DNA from: Lutibacter sp. A80
GTDB lineage: Bacteria; Bacteroidota; Bacteroidia; Flavobacteriales; Flavobacteriaceae
Direction: 5' to 3'
DNA length: 64,000 nt
Assembly: GCF_022429645.1 (NCBI RefSeq)
Contig: NZ_CP092480.1
Coordinates: forward strand, 62,001 to 126,000
Shown piece by piece: positions 49,056-57,442 of this stretch. The position numbers were made by a program, and so were the translations under genes. Each line of letters begins with the position of its first letter. Position 1 is the first letter of the stretch. The notes beneath the pieces were generated by a model, which saw only the letters and a list, made by a program, of their open reading frames with translations, did not search any database and was not told the origin of the DNA.

Positions 49056-51908
49056 ATGCCAAAAAATAAAAACATTAAATCAATTTTGATTATTGGATCT
49101 GGGCCAATAATTATAGGCCAAGCATGTGAGTTTGATTATTCTGGTTCACAGGCGATTAGGTCGTTAAAAGAAGAAGGAATTGAAGTTACTCTAATAAACT
49201 CAAATCCGGCAACGATTATGACAGATCCATCTTTAGCCGATAATGTTTATTTAAAACCATTAACTACAAAATCTATTATAGAGATTTTAAAAATACATCC
49301 AAATATAGATGCGGTGTTGCCAACAATGGGAGGGCAAACTGCATTAAATTTATGTATTGAAGCTGATGAAAAAGGAATTTGGAAGGATTTTAATGTAGAA
49401 TTAATTGGTGTTGATATTGATGCTATTAATATAACTGAAGATAGAGAGCAGTTTAGAAAATTAATGATTGATATTGGAGTAGGGCAGGCACCTTCTACAA
49501 CAGCAACATCTTTTTTAAAAGGTAAAGAAATTGCTCAAGAATACGGATTTCCTTTGGTAATTCGTCCTTCATTTACCTTAGGAGGTTTTGGAGCTTCAAT
49601 AGTATATGATAAAGAAGATTTTGACGATTTATTAAGTAGAGGTTTAGAGGCTTCACCAATCCACGAAGTTATTATAGATAAAGCTTTACTAGGTTGGAAA
49701 GAATATGAGCTAGAGTTGTTGAGAGATAGTAACGATAATGTGGTTATTATTTGTACTATCGAAAATATGGATCCAATGGGTATTCATACTGGAGATTCAA
49801 TTACAGTAGCTCCTGCAATGACATTAAGTGATACTACTTTTCAAAAAATGCGTGATATGGCAATACATATGATGCGTTCAATTGGAGATTTTGCAGGTGG
49901 ATGTAATGTGCAGTTTGCTGTTAGTCCAGATGAAAAAGAAGATATTATTGCAATTGAAATAAATCCACGTGTTTCACGTTCATCAGCATTAGCGTCTAAA
50001 GCAACAGGTTATCCTATTGCAAAAATAGCGGCAAAATTAGCAATTGGTTATCATTTAGATGAATTAGATAATCAAATTACTAAAACTACTTCAGCGTTAT
50101 TTGAACCTACATTAGATTATGTAATTGTAAAAATACCACGTTGGAATTTTGATAAATTTGAAGGAAGTGATCGTACACTTGGTTTGCAAATGAAATCTGT
50201 AGGTGAGGTTATGGGTATCGGACGCTCGTTCCAAGAAGCATTGCATAAAGCAACGCAATCTCTAGAAATTAAACGTAATGGTTTAGGTGCAGATGGAAAG
50301 GGAGAAAAAAATTACGATACCATTATTCAAAAATTAACCTACGCAAGTTGGGATAGGGTTTTTGTAATTTATGATGCAATTCAAATGGGAATTCCTTTAA
50401 GCAGAATTCACGAAATTACAAAAATTGATATGTGGTACTTAAAGCAATATGAAGAATTATTGGCTTTAGAGAATGAAATATCAACAAATAAGTTAACAAC
50501 ATTATCTTATGAGTTATTGTTGGAAGCTAAACAAAAAGGATTTGCTGATAGACAAATAGCGCATATGTTAGGTTGTTTAGAAAGTGAAGTAAAGGCAAAA
50601 CGTACCGAATTAGATATTAATCGTGTTTATAAATTAGTTGATACTTGTGCTGCTGAATTTAGCGCTCAAACACCTTATTATTATTCTACTTTTGAGAATA
50701 AAATGATAGCTCCAGATGGAGTTAAAAAAGCAGATAATGAGAGTGTTGTAACAGATAAAAAGAAAATAATTGTATTGGGTTCTGGTCCGAATAGAATTGG
50801 ACAAGGAATTGAGTTTGATTACTGTTGTGTTCACGGAGTATTAGCAGCAAAAGAAGCTGGTTACGAAACAATTATGATTAATTGTAATCCGGAAACTGTT
50901 TCAACAGACTTTGATACTGCAGATAAATTATACTTCGAGCCAGTATTTTGGGAGCATATTTATGATATTATTGAGTTAGAAAAACCTGAAGGTGTTATAG
51001 TGCAGTTAGGTGGGCAAACAGCATTAAAATTAGCTGAGAAACTGGAAAAATGGGGAGTTAAAATTATAGGAACTAGTTTTGAAGCCTTAGATTTAGCAGA
51101 AGATAGAAAGCGTTTTTCTGAATTGTTGGTTGATTTAGATATTCCATTCCCTAAGTATGGTACTGCAAATACAGCTGATGAAGCTTCTGCAATTGCTGAT
51201 AATTTAGATTTTCCAATTTTAGTACGTCCTTCTTATGTTTTAGGAGGTCAAGGAATGAAAATTGTAATTAATAAAGAAGAACTAGAAAAACACGTTGTAT
51301 CTTTATTAAGAAGTATTCCTAATAATATGTTGTTATTAGATCATTATTTAGATGGTGCAGTTGAGGCTGAAGCTGACGCAATTTGTGATGGTGAAGATGT
51401 TTACATTATTGGTATAATGGAACATATTGAGCCTTGTGGAGTGCATTCAGGAGATTCAAATGCAACATTACCGCCTTTTAATCTAGGTGAATTTGTAATG
51501 CAACAAATTAAAGATCATACTAAAAAAATTGCTTTAGCTTTAAAAACCGTTGGTTTAATAAATATACAGTTTGCTGTTAAAGATGATATTGTTTATATAA
51601 TTGAAGCAAATCCTAGAGCTTCTAGAACAGTGCCATTTATAGCAAAAGCATACCAAGAACCTTATGTTAATTATGCTACAAAAGTTATGTTGGGCGATAA
51701 AAAAGTTAAAGACTTTAATTTTACTCCTAAACTAGAAGGTTTTGCTATAAAACAACCAGTATTCTCATTTAATAAATTTCCTAATGTAGATAAAAAATTA
51801 GGACCTGAAATGAAATCGACAGGTGAAAGTATTTTATTTATTGATGGTTTAAAAGATGATCAATTCTATGAATTATATTCTCGTAGAAAAATGTATTTAA
51901 ATAAATAG
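49056..51908 (+). CDS. carB: Carbamoyl-phosphate synthase large subunit, without MGS domain
   Basis: 950 residues. Two ATP-grasp halves are present: one opens IGSGPIIIGQACEFDYSGSQ and contains the GGFGAS loop near 175, the second opens GSGPNRIGQGIEFDYC at about 575 and has a GGQGMK loop. The protein stops just after MKSTGESILFIDG, where other CarB proteins have a further ~120-residue allosteric domain. It assembles carbamoyl phosphate for arginine and pyrimidine synthesis with CarA, which is not nearby. The shorter form is common in this family of bacteria and would lack UMP/ornithine control. Confidence 0.96.
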   Translation: MPKNKNIKSILIIGSGPIIIGQACEFDYSGSQAIRSLKEEGIEVTLINSNPATIMTDPSLADNVYLKPLTTKSIIEILKIHPNIDAVLPTMGGQTALNLCIEADEKGIWKDFNVELIGVDIDAINITEDREQFRKLMIDIGVGQAPSTTATSFLKGKEIAQEYGFPLVIRPSFTLGGFGASIVYDKEDFDDLLSRGLEASPIHEVIIDKALLGWKEYELELLRDSNDNVVIICTIENMDPMGIHTGDSITVAPAMTLSDTTFQKMRDMAIHMMRSIGDFAGGCNVQFAVSPDEKEDIIAIEINPRVSRSSALASKATGYPIAKIAAKLAIGYHLDELDNQITKTTSALFEPTLDYVIVKIPRWNFDKFEGSDRTLGLQMKSVGEVMGIGRSFQEALHKATQSLEIKRNGLGADGKGEKNYDTIIQKLTYASWDRVFVIYDAIQMGIPLSRIHEITKIDMWYLKQYEELLALENEISTNKLTTLSYELLLEAKQKGFADRQIAHMLGCLESEVKAKRTELDINRVYKLVDTCAAEFSAQTPYYYSTFENKMIAPDGVKKADNESVVTDKKKIIVLGSGPNRIGQGIEFDYCCVHGVLAAKEAGYETIMINCNPETVSTDFDTADKLYFEPVFWEHIYDIIELEKPEGVIVQLGGQTALKLAEKLEKWGVKIIGTSFEALDLAEDRKRFSELLVDLDIPFPKYGTANTADEASAIADNLDFPILVRPSYVLGGQGMKIVINKEELEKHVVSLLRSIPNNMLLLDHYLDGAVEAEADAICDGEDVYIIGIMEHIEPCGVHSGDSNATLPPFNLGEFVMQQIKDHTKKIALALKTVGLINIQFAVKDDIVYIIEANPRASRTVPFIAKAYQEPYVNYATKVMLGDKKVKDFNFTPKLEGFAIKQPVFSFNKFPNVDKKLGPEMKSTGESILFIDGLKDDQFYELYSRRKMYLNK

Positions 51909-51930
51909 ATTATCTAAAAATAATATTAAA

Positions 51931-51961
51931 AAAGCCTTTACTTATAAGAAGTAAAGGTTTT
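51931..51961 (+). terminator. Rho-independent terminator of carB
   Basis: Arms CCTTTAC (51935-51941) and GTAAAGG (51951-51957), extended by A-T pairs at both ends and followed by T. It also faces the end of the minus-strand 51979 gene. Confidence 0.85.
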
Positions 51962-51978
51962 TTTATACAATAGATTTA

Positions 51979-52416
51979 TTAATTTTTATGCTTTTGGTGT
52001 AAGTGTAATCTTTCAATTTTAGTGTTATTTTTTAATTTAATTGTATTAACATTTGCAATAAGTGGAATTATAATAATTAAAAAACAGATAATAATGAAGG
52101 GAAAAATGATAAGTCTAATAGCTGGTTTCTTTTGATATAATTTTTTATAAACATTTAGAGTAATTTTCCAGTGTAAAATAATGTGTAAAAGAAGTAACCC
52201 AATTAAAATATATCCAATTATAAGGTGAATTTCTCCCCAGTCATGTCTGTCCATTCCAAATAGTGAAAGTTGAACTTTATTTCCGTATTTAATAATTTGC
52301 TCTTGTCCAGATACTAGTCTGTATTTAATTAATAAGCCGGTGCTTGTTATTGCGCATAAACAAAAAAACATAAAAGCATTAATGATAAAATTTAGTGTTG
52401 GTTTTTTAATTTTCAT
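51979..52416 (-). CDS. DUF4405-like membrane protein (cytochrome-b-type helical bundle)
   Basis: 145 residues with three helices (about 10-28, 63-84 and 103-125). The RHDWGEIHLIIGYILIG sequence, followed by HIILHW, supplies four histidines in the pattern of DUF4405, a relative of membrane cytochrome b subunits that may bind heme. The tail is rich in histidine and lysine (HLHQKHKN). It is divergent from the light-type regulator gene at 52534 and shares the 118-base intergenic region with it. Confidence 0.75.
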   Translation of the reverse strand: MKIKKPTLNFIINAFMFFCLCAITSTGLLIKYRLVSGQEQIIKYGNKVQLSLFGMDRHDWGEIHLIIGYILIGLLLLHIILHWKITLNVYKKLYQKKPAIRLIIFPFIIICFLIIIIPLIANVNTIKLKNNTKIERLHLHQKHKN

Positions 52417-52481
52417 AATTATATTACTTAGAACATTAGTTTGACATTGTTCAAGTAAAATAGTTTAATTTAAAGTGGTAT

Positions 52482-52522
52482 TTTGTTTTAATAAATTTAA
52501 GACGTATATTTGTTTAAACAAA
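52482..52522 (+). promoter_or_regulatory. Promoter and palindromic operator of the CarH-like gene
   Basis: TTTG (52482-52485), 19 bases, then TATATTTG (52505-52512). The perfect palindrome TTTGTTTAAACAAA (52509-52522) overlaps the -7 element and the likely transcription start. A repressor bound there would block initiation, so autoregulation is likely. Confidence 0.72.
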
Positions 52523-52533
52523 ATAAAATTACA

Positions 52534-53433
52534 TTGAACAATATAAAGTCAGAATTTACGATTAAAGATCTTGAGAACTTCTCGGGAATTAAAGCGCATA
52601 CAATTAGAATTTGGGAAAAAAGATATAATATTTTAAAGCCAAATAGATCAGAATCTAATATTCGATATTATAATATTAATAACTTACAGAAGTTATTAAA
52701 TGTTGCGCTTTTAAATGCAAATGGTTTAAAAATATCAAAAATAGCGGCATTACCTGATTCAAAACTAAAAGCTTGTGTTAGAGAAATTGTTGCTAAAAAT
52801 GGTGTAGATACCCAAGCTTCAAATTCTTTAAAGCTTTCGATGCTTAATTTCGATGAAAATTTGTTTAATGTTACTTATAATAATTTAATAGCGCAATCAT
52901 CTCTTCGAACAGTTTTTAAAGATGTTTTCTTGCCATTTTTAAATGAAATAGGGCTTTTGTGGCAAGTAAATTCTATAACTCCTGCGCATGAGCATTTTAT
53001 ATCAAATTTGGTTAAGCAAAAAATTCATATCAATATAGAAAGGTTGCAGCTTTCGTCTCCAACAAATTATGATAAGGTGTTTGTTTTGTATCTTCCAATG
53101 AATGAAATTCATGAACTCGGTTTGTTGTATTTGCATTTTGAGTTGTTATTGCATGGGTATCAATCAATTTATCTAGGTCAAAGTGTTCCAGTTGATAATT
53201 TAAACGATATTCAAAAAGTGTATAATAATATTTGTTTTATTAGTTATTTAACCGTTGAACCTTCAAGGGTGACACTTGAAGAATATATAGAAGAAGTCAA
53301 TTCTAAAGTGTTGTTAGATACAAATAGTGAGCTTTGGTTATTGGGAAGAAAATTGAATGAAATTGAAAATGAAATTACATTTTTAAATGTAAAAACTTTT
53401 GAAAACATGGATTTTTTGTTAAAAGAATTGTAA
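52534..53433 (+). CDS. MerR-type regulator with cobalamin-binding domain (CarH/LitR-like)
   Basis: 299 residues from a TTG at 52534. An earlier TTG (52510) lies inside the -7 element and before the expected transcript start, so it is rejected. The N-terminal MerR helix-turn-helix (about 8-75, GIKAHTIRIWEKRYNILKP) is followed by helices (about 90-170) and a Rossmann-type cobalamin domain (about 180-299). The Wx9EH motif is exact (W143, E153, H154), and a DxHxxG-like motif reads E191-I-H193-E-L-G, placing a histidine for cobalt. These are the residues that bind adenosylcobalamin in light-sensing CarH. It heads the carotenoid/photolyase operon, so a light-released repressor is likely. Confidence 0.9.
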   Translation: MNNIKSEFTIKDLENFSGIKAHTIRIWEKRYNILKPNRSESNIRYYNINNLQKLLNVALLNANGLKISKIAALPDSKLKACVREIVAKNGVDTQASNSLKLSMLNFDENLFNVTYNNLIAQSSLRTVFKDVFLPFLNEIGLLWQVNSITPAHEHFISNLVKQKIHINIERLQLSSPTNYDKVFVLYLPMNEIHELGLLYLHFELLLHGYQSIYLGQSVPVDNLNDIQKVYNNICFISYLTVEPSRVTLEEYIEEVNSKVLLDTNSELWLLGRKLNEIENEITFLNVKTFENMDFLLKEL

Positions 53434-53441
53434 AAAACAGT

Positions 53442-53488
53442 AAACAAACTTGTTTTTGTTTAATAAATGATTATATTTGTTGAACAAA
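53442..53488 (+). promoter_or_regulatory. Promoter of the carotenoid/photolyase operon with two palindromes
   Basis: TTG (53450-53452), 19 bases, TATATTTG (53472-53479). Palindromes of the same family as at 52509 flank it: AAACAA-AC-TTGTTT (53442-53455) on the -33 side and TTTGTTGAACAAA (53476-53488) over the -7 and start. The transcript start would fall within a few bases of the crtI ATG at 53488. Confidence 0.65.
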
Positions 53489-54942
53489 TGAGAGATATTT
53501 TAATTATAGGTTCAGGGTTTTCGTCACTTTCTTCTGCTTGTTATCTAGCAAAAGCAGGGTATAATGTTACGATTTTAGAGAAAAACAAAACAATTGGAGG
53601 TAGAGCTAGAAAATTTGAAAAAGACGGATTTAAGTTTGATATGGGGCCAACTTGGTATTGGATGCCCGACGTTTTTGAAAAGTTTTTTAACGATTTTAAT
53701 AAAAAACCTTCAGATTATTATCAACTAGAAAGATTAACTCCAGCTTATCAAGTTTATTTTGGTAAAGAGGATTCAATTACTATTCCAGGTACATTAAACG
53801 AAATTTATAGTGTGTTTGAGAAAGAGGAAAAGGGGAGTTCTAAGCATTTAAAAACTTTTTTAAATTCAGCAAAATTTAATTATGAAGTTGCAATTAATGA
53901 TTTGGTTTACAAACCAGGAGAGTCGATTACGGAATTGATAAATTTTACTACCTTGTCTAAGGTAAATCAGTTTTTTACATCTATAACTTCAACGGTTCGA
54001 AAAAAAATTAAAAGTTCAAAACTTCAACAGATATTAGAATTTCCGGTATTATTTTTGGGTGCTAAGCCTTCAAATACACCAAGTTTTTATAACTTTATGA
54101 ATTATGCTGATTTTGGTTTAGGAACCTGGCATCCAAAAGGAGGTATGTATGAAGTAGTAAATGGTTTTGTTAAGTTAGCAGAAGATTTGGGTGTTAAAAT
54201 TAAAGTAAATCAGAATGTTGAAAAAATTATAGTTGAAGAAGGAAGTGTTAAAGGTGTTATTTCAAATAATAACTTTATTAAAGCAAATATTGTTATAAGT
54301 GGCGCGGATTATCAACATACTGAAACACTTTTAGATGTAAATAATAGAGTTTATTCACAACAATTTTGGAATAAAAAAACATTTGCACCATCAGCATTGC
54401 TTTTTTATGTAGGTTTTAATAAAAAAATTAAGAATGTTGCGCATCATACCCTGTTTTTTGATACTAGTTTTGATACGCATGCAATAGATATTTACGATAC
54501 GCCAAAATGGCCAAAAGAGCCGCTTTTTTATGCAAGTTTTTCTAGTATTACTGATGCAAGTTTTGCACCGGATTCTCAAGAAGCTGCTACTTTTTTAATT
54601 CCTTTAGCACCTGGTTTAGACGATATTCCAGAAATTAGAGAAGAGTACTTTAAAAAAATTATAGTACGTATGGAAAAGTTAACAGGACAAGATTTGTTTG
54701 AAAGTGTAATTTTTAAAGAATCGTATTGTGTAAACGATTTTAAAGAAGATTATAATTCATATAAAGGAAATGCATACGGATTGGCAAATACTTTGTTTCA
54801 AACTGCATTTTTAAGACCTAAAATTAAAAGTAAAAAAGTAAAAAATTTATACTTTACAGGACAACTGACCGTTCCAGGTCCAGGTGTACCGCCAGCTATA
54901 ATTTCTGGAAAAATTGTTTCAGATATGGTTATAAATAATTAA
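53488..54942 (+). CDS. crtI: Phytoene desaturase
   Basis: 484 residues from the ATG at 53488. An ATG seven codons earlier (53467) lies in the promoter, so it is not used. An FAD-binding N-terminus (DILIIGSGFSSLSSACYLA and, further, a GGRARKF turn) leads a typical CrtI, and it ends with LTVPGPGVPPAIISGKIVSD. It desaturates phytoene to lycopene. It starts the operon of crtB, an unknown gene, crtZ, crtYcd and photolyase, with a 34-base gap to crtB. Confidence 0.95.
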   Translation: MRDILIIGSGFSSLSSACYLAKAGYNVTILEKNKTIGGRARKFEKDGFKFDMGPTWYWMPDVFEKFFNDFNKKPSDYYQLERLTPAYQVYFGKEDSITIPGTLNEIYSVFEKEEKGSSKHLKTFLNSAKFNYEVAINDLVYKPGESITELINFTTLSKVNQFFTSITSTVRKKIKSSKLQQILEFPVLFLGAKPSNTPSFYNFMNYADFGLGTWHPKGGMYEVVNGFVKLAEDLGVKIKVNQNVEKIIVEEGSVKGVISNNNFIKANIVISGADYQHTETLLDVNNRVYSQQFWNKKTFAPSALLFYVGFNKKIKNVAHHTLFFDTSFDTHAIDIYDTPKWPKEPLFYASFSSITDASFAPDSQEAATFLIPLAPGLDDIPEIREEYFKKIIVRMEKLTGQDLFESVIFKESYCVNDFKEDYNSYKGNAYGLANTLFQTAFLRPKIKSKKVKNLYFTGQLTVPGPGVPPAIISGKIVSDMVINN

Positions 54943-54976
54943 ATATTAAACTAATACTAACTAAAATAACTATAAC

Positions 54977-55816
54977 ATGAAACAATTATATGATGAAACC
55001 TCATTTAGGTGTAGTAAAATAGTGACTAAAAATTACAGTACTTCATTTTCGCTTGCAGTGTATATGTTATCTCCAAAAATTAGAGAGGCAATACATAGTA
55101 TTTATGCATTTGTTCGTTTTGCTGATGAAATTGTAGATTCATTTCACTCTTATAAAAAAGGAGCGTTGTTAAATGAATTTGAAGCAAATTATTATAAAGC
55201 ATATAGTGATAATATTAGTTTAAATCCAATTTTAAATTGTTTTCAGCTTACAGTAAAAAAATACAATATTACAGACGATTTAATTCAATCGTTTTTGAAA
55301 AGTATGAAAGCAGATTTAAAAAAAGAAACCTATAATACTGTTGAAGAATATAATGAATATATTTATGGTTCAGCTGATGTTGTAGGGTTAATGTGTTTGA
55401 AAGTTTTTGTAAATGGAGATGTTGAAAAGTACGATGAATTAAAATTTTCTGCAATGAAATTAGGTTCCGCTTTTCAGAAAGTTAATTTTTTGCGTGATCT
55501 AAAAGATGATTATGAGTTGTTAAATCGTTCGTATTTTCCAGGTGTAAACTTAAAAGAACTAACTGCTGATGAAAAAGCTGAAATAATTGCAGATATTGAA
55601 GCTGACTTTAATGAAGCTTTAATCGGTATAAAAAAATTGCCTTTAGAAGCTAAATTTGGTGTGTATACAGCGTATGTTTATTATAAAAGGTTATTGTTTA
55701 AACTTAAAAATACACCTTCTAAAGAAATTTTAAATACTAGGATTCGAGTTTCTAACCCTATAAAAATTAGTTTATTAGCTAAATCTTTTGTAGTTTTTAA
55801 GTTAAATATGTTATAA
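54977..55816 (+). CDS. crtB: Phytoene synthase
   Basis: 279 residues. The first Asp-rich motif reads DEIVD (50-54) in FVRFADEIVDSFHSY, and the second is in FQKVNFLRDLKDDYELLN. It condenses two geranylgeranyl diphosphate molecules. The next gene starts on the last base of its stop codon (TAATG at 55814-55818), showing tight coupling. GGPP synthase is not in the window. Confidence 0.95.
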   Translation: MKQLYDETSFRCSKIVTKNYSTSFSLAVYMLSPKIREAIHSIYAFVRFADEIVDSFHSYKKGALLNEFEANYYKAYSDNISLNPILNCFQLTVKKYNITDDLIQSFLKSMKADLKKETYNTVEEYNEYIYGSADVVGLMCLKVFVNGDVEKYDELKFSAMKLGSAFQKVNFLRDLKDDYELLNRSYFPGVNLKELTADEKAEIIADIEADFNEALIGIKKLPLEAKFGVYTAYVYYKRLLFKLKNTPSKEILNTRIRVSNPIKISLLAKSFVVFKLNML

Positions 55817-56316
55817 TGAAATATTTAGGGGTAATTGTGTTTTTTTTAGTGTCATTTAATGCGGAATCACGGCTTAATGATGTCAGAAATCAATTCCCCA
55901 ATATTGTATCTTTAGAGCAAGCAGAAAAGTTTATGACTAATTTAGAAGGTGATAATTCTGCTGAAGCTCAAGGTTATTATGCCGCAATGGTTTTAATGAA
56001 ATCACGCTTTGCTAAAAATCCATTTTCAAAATTTAAATATTTTAAGCAAGGAAAAAAGCAATTGGATAAAACTATATTAGAAAACCCATCAATTGTTGAA
56101 GTTAGGTATATACGTTTTTTAATGCAAAAACAAATTCCTGATTTTTTAGGTTATAATAAACACCTTGAAGAAGATTTTAAAATTATTAGTAATAACTTAT
56201 TAGGTTTAAATTTAAGTGAAAGTTTTAAAACTAGAATGTTAAAAACCATGTTATTAGTAGATAATTTAAGTGAAATTGAAAAAAATAAAATCAATCAAAT
56301 GCTAAATGAATTATGA
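55816..56316 (+). CDS. Unknown protein in the carotenoid operon, likely exported
   Basis: 166 residues. An N-terminal signal-like segment (MKYLGVIVFFLVSFNAES) is followed by an all-helical protein. The motif FPNIVSLEQAEKF is followed by a basic stretch, KNPFSKFKYFKQGKKQLDK, that may bind a surface. No active site is seen. It overlaps crtB by one base and crtZ by four, so it is made with the carotenoid enzymes. It may aid carotenoid delivery or membrane placement; that is a guess from location. Confidence 0.75.
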   Translation: MKYLGVIVFFLVSFNAESRLNDVRNQFPNIVSLEQAEKFMTNLEGDNSAEAQGYYAAMVLMKSRFAKNPFSKFKYFKQGKKQLDKTILENPSIVEVRYIRFLMQKQIPDFLGYNKHLEEDFKIISNNLLGLNLSESFKTRMLKTMLLVDNLSEIEKNKINQMLNEL

Positions 56317-56753
56317 TATTTGCCCTAATTACAATAGCTACTTTTTTATTGATGGAGTGTGTGACTTGGTTGACGCATAAGTATGTTATGCACGGTTTTT
56401 TATGGTATTTTCACGAGGACCATCACCAGCCACGATATCAAAGTTGGTTTGAGCGAAACGATGTGTTTTTTGTTATTTTTGCCATGCCTAGTATTGCTTT
56501 GTTTTATTTTGGTGTAGAAGGTGGTCTAAATTATTTGTTTTTTATTGGATTAGGAATAATGTTCTACGGAATGGCTTATTTTTTAGTGCACGATGTTCTA
56601 ATTCACAGGCGTTTTAAATGGTTTAATAAAACAAGAAATAAGTACTTAATTGGCTTGCGTAAAGCTCATAAAGTTCATCATAAACATTTAGGAAAAGAAG
56701 AAGGAGAATGTTTTGGTATGTTATTCGTTCCTTTTAAATATTTTAAAGTATGA
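56313..56753 (+). CDS. crtZ: Beta-carotene hydroxylase (fatty-acid-hydroxylase superfamily)
   Basis: 146 residues with four membrane helices and the histidine boxes of the di-iron CrtZ group: H22-x4-H27 and HEDHH (34-38) in the first half, HDVLIH, and KAHKVHHKH near the end. It puts hydroxyl groups on beta-carotene to make zeaxanthin. It overlaps its upstream neighbour by four bases and crtYcd by four bases (ATGA). Confidence 0.94.
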   Translation: MIFALITIATFLLMECVTWLTHKYVMHGFLWYFHEDHHQPRYQSWFERNDVFFVIFAMPSIALFYFGVEGGLNYLFFIGLGIMFYGMAYFLVHDVLIHRRFKWFNKTRNKYLIGLRKAHKVHHKHLGKEEGECFGMLFVPFKYFKV

Positions 56754-57442
56754 CAGCCTTATATTTTATAATAAATATAGCTTCATTATCAATTCCATTT
56801 TTATATAGTTTTGAAAAAAAAATGCGATTTATCCAATATTGGAAATCTGTATTTTTAGCCATAACAATTGTTGCTGTTCCATTTTTAATTTGGGATGTTT
56901 GGTTTACAAATATTGGTGTTTGGGGGTTTAATTCAACTTATTTATTAGGTTCAACAATAGCTAATTTACCTTTTGAAGAAGTACTTTTCTTTTTTTGTAT
57001 TCCGTATGCAAGTATTTTTACACACTATGCTTTATTGTATTTTTTTCCGAAGCTAGCATTGCCGCAAAAGCTTACAAAATTAATAACTATTGGTTTGTTA
57101 ATTTCTGCACTTGTAATTGTGTATTTTAATTACGATAAATGGTACACATTAGTTAATTTTTCATTTTTCGCATTACTTTTAGTATATGCTTTAGTTAGTA
57201 ACGATACCATTTTAAAATCGTTTTACATTACTTTTTTAGTGGTTTTAATCCCATTTTTTATTGTAAACGGACTGCTAACAGGAAGTTTTATTGAAGATCA
57301 AGTTGTTTGGTATAACAATGCAGAAAATTTAAGAATTAGATTAGGAACTGTTCCTGTTGAAGATGCTTTTTATGCATTTAGTATGTTGTATGGGGCAACG
57401 GTGTTAATTGAAAAATTTAAACCTATTTTTAATAAAAAGTAA
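56750..57442 (+). CDS. crtYcd: Fused lycopene cyclase CrtYc-CrtYd type
   Basis: 230 residues with about seven membrane helices. Two cyclase-type repeats occur: PFEEVLFFFC (from P74) and PVEDAFYAF near 205. This is the fused form of the heterodimeric bacterial cyclase, also seen in fungi and many Bacteroidota. It closes both ends of lycopene to beta-rings. It is followed with no gap by the photolyase gene (TAA then ATG at 57443). Confidence 0.93.
   Translation: MTALYFIINIASLSIPFLYSFEKKMRFIQYWKSVFLAITIVAVPFLIWDVWFTNIGVWGFNSTYLLGSTIANLPFEEVLFFFCIPYASIFTHYALLYFFPKLALPQKLTKLITIGLLISALVIVYFNYDKWYTLVNFSFFALLLVYALVSNDTILKSFYITFLVVLIPFFIVNGLLTGSFIEDQVVWYNNAENLRIRLGTVPVEDAFYAFSMLYGATVLIEKFKPIFNKK

Noticed and set aside
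52510-52533. TTG at 52510 as start of the CarH-like gene
   Set aside because: It lies in the -7 element and operator, before the predicted transcript start; the TTG at 52534 gives the usual MerR N-terminus.
53467-53487. ATG at 53467 as start of crtI
   Set aside because: It precedes the -7 element; the ATG at 53488 begins directly before the dinucleotide-binding motif.
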